DNA from: an uncultured Clostridia bacterium
Lineage (GTDB): Bacteria; Bacillota; Clostridia; Christensenellales; UBA1242
DNA: 37,794 bases
Reading direction: 5' to 3'
Assembly (NCBI GenBank): GCA_944362965.1
Contig: CALVTR010000013.1
Coordinates: 1-37,794 of the forward strand
The notes beneath the pieces were generated by a model. It was given only the letters and a program-made list of their open reading frames with translations, was not told the origin of the DNA and made no database searches. Below are positions 33,116 to 37,794 of this stretch, piece by piece. Position 1 is the stretch's first letter. The number at the start of each line of letters is the position of its first letter. The position numbers were made by a program, and so were the translations under genes.

Positions 33116-34588
33116 TTACTCAACAATAGCAGAAATTATATTTGCATAGCTTGACCAACCACTTGCACTCTGATACGTTATAACGCTTGCTGCAGGAACA
33201 TATATCTTTGTCACATTGCTCGGTATTGCACTGCTACCAAGTGTAGGCGGTGTTGTCGCATTGATTTTTATATTTGTTAAACTACTGCAACCTCTGAAAG
33301 CATAAGCTTCTATACTTGTCACGCTATCTGGAATTGTTATACTTGTTAAACTACTGCATTTAGAGAAAGCATTATTTCCTATACTTGTCACTCCTTCTGG
33401 AATTGTTATACTTTCTAAACTACTGCTATTGAAAACGTCATCTCCTATACTTGTCAACTGACTATTGTCGCCAAAAGTCACACTTCTAATAGAACTGTTA
33501 CCGCAAACTTTCATGCCTAAACTTATCACACTAGACGGAATTACTATACTTGTTAAATTAGAGCAACCAGAGAAAACTCTATCACCTATACTTGTTACAC
33601 CTTCTGGAATTGTTAAACTTGTTAAACGTCTGCACCCAGAGAAAGCAGAACCACCTATGCTTGTAACACTAAATTTGTAAGGTGAAATATCTGCTCTATA
33701 TATTGTTGACGGAATTACTAAATCTCCTCCTTCTGTAGTGCAATCATCAACTTCCGCTTCACCTGTTGCTGAAGTATCATAATTATATGTTAAATATTCG
33801 TTTGGCTCAGTAAATATTGCATAGTATGTTGTTGGTGATTCTTCTGTGAAGATGAAGGTATAATCTAGTGAATATGAAACAAACTCTGTGTCATCTTCGC
33901 TTAGTTTCCAACCTAAGAAATCGGCATCGACACCTACGAAATCGGCAGATATTGTCACTTCATCACCATACTCTGCAAATGCACCTTGTGCTTGTCCTAA
34001 GGTTCCGTCAGTCGGGATCGCTATAGCTATAATATCTGGCTGAAGTTCGTTTATTGTTATTACTATCTCACTTAAATCTATGCTAGCAGAGTTTGGTGCT
34101 ATGATTGTTAAAGTCAGTGTGCCGTCTGCTTATGTCGTTGCAGGGGCAAATTCTTTAAAGCCGTCATCATCTGCATCGGTTAGGTCATTCACGCCAATTA
34201 TCCCGCCATGTCTTTCTGACACACCGTCATTTGCAAGAGCTCCTAAATCTACACTTTCTATTGACCACAGAATATCCGTTGCATTGATTATATCAAAATA
34301 CAAGGTAAAAGAGCCGTGACCATTCTCTTCGGTCTCTAAAGACGTTAAGTCCATATTAAAGTTTCCATTTATGTAACCCGGTGTGAAGCTGTCAACAACT
34401 ATCTCTTCACCGCCCGCTTCTTGATACCTGACTTCTTTAACATACAAGCTTCTATCAGGCACGACAAAACTTAAATTACCTTGTATGCTTATTTGTTGTT
34501 GCGTTGCTGCAAATACTCCAATAATCAATGCACCAAGCATAAGCATAAATAGTGAAATTGTGGATATCAATTTTACCTTTAAACTCAT
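33116..34588 (-). pseudogene. BspA-type LRR protein interrupted by an in-frame TAA
   Basis: The frame starts at ATG 34588 (MSLKVKLISTISLF) after AAGGAG and keeps the shared export module (SLYVKEVRYQ, FTPGYINGNFNMDL, INATDILW). A TAA at 34130-34132 follows FAPATT. In the same frame the sequence continues ADGTLTLTIIAPN and runs to 33116 with the InlB-like repeat and about six LRR_5 units (for example TSIGNNAFSKCSSL), closing WSSYANIISAIVE. The intact paralogue reads STPIDGT at the stop, so one codon was gained and one became TAA. No frame change is needed. Most likely it is a recent pseudogene; the 3' half lacks its own ribosome site. Confidence 0.85.
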
Positions 34589-34606
34589 ATTACCATATTC
34601 TCCTTT

Positions 34607-34725
34607 TAATTTTGAGTTTCTCTTTAGTTTGTTAAAATACAATGTTTTTATGTAAATTTTGTCAATTTTTGCACTTTACAACCACAATATACCATATTTA
34701 AAAATCTCTGTCTCAAGGGTGACGG
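34607..34725 (-). repeat. Conserved leader of the LRR family, copy 3
   Basis: This region matches the leaders at 15609 and 23940: TTGAGTTTCTCTTTAGTTTG, then ATATACCATATTTAAAA, then CTGTCTC. It ends with TGACGGCACGATGCCGTCA, a perfect small hairpin where the other copies are imperfect. Beyond that the similarity stops. Confidence 0.72.
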
Positions 34726-34948
34726 CACGATGCCGTCAAATCACGACCCGAATTTTTCAAGCCTGCTGTTCGACGGCTGTCCGGCAAACTTAGTTTGCAT
34801 CACTGTCCGATAAAGTGAATATAAGAAACAAACTTTGTCGCCGCTCTCAAACCTTACGTTTGACGATTGTCCGCGAGCCAGATGCTCGGCGACTGTCCCT
34901 GAGCTAATTGAAAGCACAAACCTTATCTACGCTCTCATGTCTTTGCTT

Positions 34949-35074
34949 GCGAGCGGGCGTTAGCCCAAGAGCGAATGTTCAAACTCCATAGGAGTTTGTG
35001 AAAGGCAAAAGCCTTTCGTAAATTTTTGCCTTTGCAAAAATTTACACATTCGCTCTTGCGGCGAAGCCGCTCGC
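34949..35074. repeat. Cloverleaf palindrome, copy E
   Basis: A short outermost GCGA/TCGC stem encloses two flanking mini-hairpins (34955-34966, GGGC/GCCC; 35058-35070, GCGGC/GCCGC). The main stem AAGAGCGAATGT (34967-34978 with 35046-35057) leads into three hairpins: 34980-34987/34991-34998 (loop ATA), 35000-35006/35011-35017 (loop AAAA) and 35019-35029/35034-35044 (loop CTTT). The third arm resembles the first arm of copy B, which suggests that arms can be exchanged. Confidence 0.88.
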
Positions 35075-35404
35075 GATAGCCGCTTGACGCGTCTATCTTT
35101 ATGCTATTAGTATACCCCCCCCGCAACCCACGTCAAGCAAATTTAACAAATTTTTTAAATTTTTTTGAAAAATTTTGTGCCTTAGGCACTTTTTATCGTG
35201 TGACTTGTCTATAATGCCGAGTTTATCTGTTCCAAGAGAGCGGTGATAAAGTATATCATTCTAGCTCGCCCTAATCGGACAGTGATGCAAACTAAGTTTG
35301 CCGGATAGTCGTCGAACATTTGGTTCGGTGGCTTAGCCACTTTCTATCGTAAACTTTTATTAATTTACAAATTTTTTTAGTCCGCCTTATGTGGATAACT
35401 TACT

Positions 35405-35725
35405 GGGGTAACACCAAAGCATTTTCAAAAAAATTAAAAGGTTTGAACTTCTAATTTTTTTGAACTACTAGAAAGGAGAACGCGGGCACAAGCCAAATGC
35501 TTGGCGATTGTCCGACAAATCATGCCTAAGATTAAACTCTTTCTCCGCTCTCAAGATTAATAGCTATTGCTTCAGTTTTCATCCCAACTTGGGCTCCTGC
35601 AAAGTCTCTGACTTTGTGGGTTTAAGCTCCCTTTACACCCCAGACAAAAATTTTCTAAATTTTTGTTTTTTGGGTTCCCGCAAAATCTCCAATTTTGTGG
35701 GTAAAGTTTGGACCCTCAAGGGGTG
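35405..35725. repeat. 310-bp intergenic duplication, copy 2
   Basis: This is the direct-orientation partner of 29451-29763. Hairpins differ but stay paired: GCAAAGTC/GACTTTGT here restores a pairing that is imperfect in copy 1, and ACAAAAATTT/AAATTTTTGT here replaces GAAATTTAC/GTAAATTTC there. Confidence 0.82.
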
Positions 35726-35757
35726 ATTATATTTGGGTAACACCAAGTTTCTCACGC

Positions 35758-35878
35758 GACCTTCTTTGATACGGGCAAGCGAATGGGTGATTTTTTCTTC
35801 AGAAAAAATCACGATAGGCAAATGCCTATCAAAAACTCAAGAGAGCTTTCCATTCGCTTGCCCGTGACAAAGAAGGTC
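35758..35878. repeat. Cloverleaf palindrome, copy F
   Basis: The 29-base outer arms (35758-35786 with 35850-35878; ACGGGCAAGCGAATGG inner part) pair at all but two positions. Inner hairpins are 35787-35797/35802-35812 (11 bp, loop TTCA), 35813-35820/35823-35830, and 35832-35839/35844-35849 with a mismatch. Arms 1 and 2 are longer and shorter versions of those in copy A, with the pairing preserved. Confidence 0.88.
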
Positions 35879-36177
35879 AATACTATATTGACTATAATGC
35901 TAGGTTTTATCAACTCCAAGAGAGCGGGCGGGTTATCCGCTTACTGTCGTCCAGTGTGTCTGTAAAGCTGAGTTTGTCAGTTCCGTTTTTATTTTTTACC
36001 TTACGCTCTTTTCACTTTTCACCACTCTTCACTCCCGCTTTTGCGGTTTGTCGCCAAGTATAAGGTTCGCGGATAGTGATGCAAACTAAGTTTGCCATCG
36101 AACATTTGGCTTGAGAGCGGTGATAAAGTTTATCATTCCAACTCATTTCGCCGGACAGTCGTCGAACATTTGGTTCG

Positions 36178-36864
36178 TTACATATCAAAATAAGACAAAA
36201 TACCTACTAGCAGTGCATAACAAAATCGTTGACAATAATCTTGCGTTTGCAAAAGCTGCTCTTCTTCTGGGTTAGACAAAAAACCGCACTCAACAAGCAC
36301 AGCAGGCATCTCGGAATAATTAAGCACAAAATAGTCACCAACGCTGACATAATCCCTTGCACTATCAAACCCTTGACAAATTGACGTTTGCACACTCTTT
36401 GCAAGTTCAAAGCCATGTTCACTCCCCGACGCATAAAAGACCTGAGCTCCTTCACTAGACGGCAGCGGAAAACTATTCATGTGCAAGCTTATCATAAGGT
36501 CAGCACCACTTGAATTTATAATATTCTTACGCCTTTCCATCTCGCTCTTTTTCTTGTTTGGCGCACTTTCATCATACAGCCCATTCATATCGCTACGTGT
36601 CATAGTCACTCCAATCCCGTAGTCTTGACAAAGTGATTGCAGCTCTTTTGCATACATAAGATTAAGCTCGCTTTCAGTGATACCAGTGCTAGTTCCAATA
36701 GCCCCACCATCTCTCCCGCCATGCCCCGCATCAATCACAATGGAGTATTCCGGTTTTGGCATAGATAAAGCTTCTACGGCAACAACCGAAATCACACTTG
36801 CAAGAATCAAACAAACGCATAACACAGCCACAATGGTCTTCTTTTTTATTGTCAAAAATTTCAT
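36178..36864 (-). CDS. N-acetylmuramoyl-L-alanine amidase (CwlD-like)
   Basis: This 228-residue amidase_3 enzyme cleaves the bond between muramic acid and the peptide of the cell wall. An N-terminal signal or anchor lies at about residues 8-32 (TIVAVLCVCLILASVISVV). The zinc ligands are visible: His in VIDAGHGGRDGG, Glu in TESELNLMYA, His in LMISLHMNSF, and the catalytic Glu in AVLVECGFLSN. There are no added SH3 or LysM binding domains, so it resembles CwlD-type proteins of Clostridia. It is a lone gene between the repeat cluster and the divergent small genes. A sporulation role cannot be judged from this window. Confidence 0.92.
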   Translation of the reverse strand: MKFLTIKKKTIVAVLCVCLILASVISVVAVEALSMPKPEYSIVIDAGHGGRDGGAIGTSTGITESELNLMYAKELQSLCQDYGIGVTMTRSDMNGLYDESAPNKKKSEMERRKNIINSSGADLMISLHMNSFPLPSSEGAQVFYASGSEHGFELAKSVQTSICQGFDSARDYVSVGDYFVLNYSEMPAVLVECGFLSNPEEEQLLQTQDYCQRFCYALLVGILSYFDM

Positions 36865-36994
36865 ATTGTATTTTATTAGGCAAGGCTATTTAATATAACA
36901 AAAAATGGCACTAAACATTGAAAACACAAAATTTCAGTGTTAATCTTTAACTGCGTTAAAAATATTTACATTTAAAAGGAGAATGTGATAAACT

Positions 36995-37078
36995 ATGAAT
37001 GTATTTGACGGATTGATACAAATTGACACAGAAGGAAAAATATATAGCGGTTGGAGACATTTCACGACAGCTAAGTAA
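36995..37078 (+). CDS. Possible 27-residue peptide gene
   Basis: A short frame starts MNVFDGLIQIDTEGKIYSGW and ends FTTAK. AAAAGGAG lies 13 bases upstream, a bit far for a strong start. It precedes two small genes on the same strand. It may be a real small protein, a leader peptide, or the leftover end of a longer gene. Confidence 0.35.
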   Translation: MNVFDGLIQIDTEGKIYSGWRHFTTAK

Positions 37079-37107
37079 AAAATCAAGCACTTCGGAGACA
37101 GGATTAA

Positions 37108-37593
37108 ATGAAAAAATTTGATTTAGTATGTTTAAATAATAATACGCTATATAAAAATTATGGCATAGAAAAAAATATGCATGGCATAATCATTGAAATA
37201 AATCAAAATTGTGTATCGGTAATGTTTTTTAATCCGCATAATCTTGGCGAAGCCACTTTGATAGACATAAACAAAAATGACATAAGTATTGATAAAGAAA
37301 ACTTACCTGACTATATTAAAGTTGAATTAGAAAATAAACTTGAAAGAATAAAATCCAATAGAAATAAAATTTTTACTACACCTAAATTTAAAGAATATGA
37401 TAAAGTTATGCTTACAACCGAAGATAAAAAATATTTAAAATTTGGATTACATAAGGGAGATATTGGTTTTATTATGGATAATAACATGGTGGGTAATTGC
37501 GTAGAAGTTGATTTTCCATATTTAGATGAAGACAATGAACTCTTTGGCGAAACTTTTTCAATAAATATTGATGACTTAAAAATTATAAAATAA
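37108..37593 (+). CDS. Small protein with two KOW/DUF4926-like repeats
   Basis: The 161-residue protein contains two similar halves: FDLVCLNNNTLYKNYGIEKN...HGIIIE near the start and YDKVMLTTEDKKYLKFGLHK..GDIGFIM at about residues 95-130, each followed by a beta segment ending in an ...IDINKNDI or INIDDLKII stretch. The pattern resembles DUF4926/KOW-type small SH3-like domains, which occur as immunity or accessory proteins in polymorphic toxin loci. No toxin gene is visible. GGAG precedes the start. A zinc-ribbon gene follows 33 bases later. The immunity role is an inference from type and context. Confidence 0.6.
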   Translation: MKKFDLVCLNNNTLYKNYGIEKNMHGIIIEINQNCVSVMFFNPHNLGEATLIDINKNDISIDKENLPDYIKVELENKLERIKSNRNKIFTTPKFKEYDKVMLTTEDKKYLKFGLHKGDIGFIMDNNMVGNCVEVDFPYLDEDNELFGETFSINIDDLKIIK

Positions 37594-37626
37594 GGCATAT
37601 CAATTAAGCCTTGCAAGGACAAAAAA

Positions 37627-37794
37627 ATGACAAGTAAAACCATATATGACAAAATATTTGAAAAAAAGTGTGCAGTTTGCGGTCATAAATATAAGGCTGA
37701 TGTCTATGACCAGGGAGAATGCTCAAATTGTGGATGGTATAATGGCAAAATATATAGCGAATTCCCTGACAATGTTATATTTTCAAACTTAGTT
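37627..37794 (+). CDS. Zinc-ribbon (CPCC-like) protein, cut by window end
   Basis: The visible 56 residues start MTSKTIYDKIFEKKC and contain CAVCGHKY and CSNCGWYNG, two CxxCG knuckles like the Cys-rich CPCC family that is common among immunity-type genes. AAGGA precedes the ATG. The rest lies outside the window, so length and domains beyond the ribbon are unknown. Confidence 0.6.
   Translation, partial: MTSKTIYDKIFEKKCAVCGHKYKADVYDQGECSNCGWYNGKIYSEFPDNVIFSNLV

Larger units (their letters stand above)
34730..36177. repeat. Intergenic hairpin-repeat cluster 5 with two cloverleafs
   Basis: No gene is seen. At 34770-34910 the modules are in reversed orientation (GGCAAACTTAGTTTGCATC, GAGCC/GCTC). 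Cloverleaf E follows, then the C-rich block, GTGCCTTAGGCAC (35177-35189), GCAAAC/GTTTGC (near 35287), CGAAC/GTTCG (near 35313), GTGGCTTAGCCAC (35328-35340), a perfect TGTGGATAA (35390-35398), the second copy of the 310-bp duplication, cloverleaf F, GCGGGTTATCCGC (35928-35940), CCGCTTTTGCGG, and more GCAAAC and CGAAC hairpins up to the amidase gene. Confidence 0.8.

Noticed and set aside
34130..34132. Stop-codon recoding in the LRR gene
   Set aside because: TAA ends many clear genes here, no recoding signal is visible, and a pseudogene is the simpler explanation.
478..35878. Cloverleafs as tRNA or known riboswitch
   Set aside because: No CCA end, anticodon loop or T loop is present, and none of the familiar riboswitch cores can be found.
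1..37794. Autonomous insertion sequence or prophage
   Set aside because: No transposase, integrase or phage structural gene can be seen in the window.

Overview
The window looks like chromosomal DNA from an AT-rich, low-GC Gram-positive bacterium, most likely an uncultured gut Clostridia/Firmicutes lineage. This placement is an inference from gene content and order. The reasons are the overlapping block rpmH-rnpA-yidD-yidC-jag, the rpsF-ssb-rpsR operon, zinc-type L31 and S18, strong AAGGAG ribosome sites, near-consensus sigma-A promoters, and BspA-type leucine-rich-repeat surface proteins. TAA, TAG and TGA all act as stops, so the standard bacterial code applies. The rpmH block usually lies near the replication origin, but dnaA is not in the window.

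Layout. 1-1000: gene-free hairpin-repeat cluster. 1030-4150: rpmH-rnpA-yidD-yidC-jag operon, first four genes overlapping. 4283-10572 (minus): defence-like island with an XRE regulator, a PD-(D/E)XK nuclease-like protein, a small winged-helix regulator, and a restriction-modification operon (small XRE regulator, HNH endonuclease, two cytosine-C5 methyltransferases). In that operon both methyltransferases are intact, while the nuclease carries two frameshifts and the regulator one. 10759-14405: transglutaminase-like protein, tRNA-Ser(GCT), CbxX/SpoVK-type AAA+ ATPase, YcxB-like membrane protein. 14600-17745: truncated LRR gene, rubrerythrin, HAD phosphatase. 17977-21826: zincin-like protein, PAP2-family membrane protein, mnmG. 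22244-24353: intact LRR gene and a 47-residue ribbon-helix-helix protein. 25196-27962: prfA and a gene fusing a YqhQ/DUF1385-like membrane region to the release-factor methyltransferase PrmC. 28112-34588: secreted protein, lipoprotein, rpmE, rpsR-ssb-rpsF, and an LRR gene with an in-frame stop. 36178-37794: CwlD-like amidase and a group of small immunity-like genes running off the end.

The most unusual content is non-coding. Six separate 114-131 bp elements (478-599, 16955-17068, 24961-25085, 29183-29313, 34949-35074, 35758-35878) can each fold into a four-way cloverleaf: a long outer stem enclosing three hairpins set end to end. The arm sequences differ between copies while the pairing is kept. 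Around them lie clusters of short hairpin modules whose stems also change on both sides together (GTGGC/GCCAC, GTGGA/TCCAC, GCGGA/TCCGC, GTGCC/GGCAC), plus a duplicated block of about 310 bp and a 149-bp tandem repeat. I do not recognise this family. It is the best candidate here for an undescribed system, whether structured RNA, a non-autonomous mobile palindrome, or a chromosomal structural element.

The LRR and secreted proteins share one N-terminal export module, and three LRR loci share one upstream leader, so they form a paralogous surface-protein family undergoing duplication and decay. Two of its four visible members are broken.
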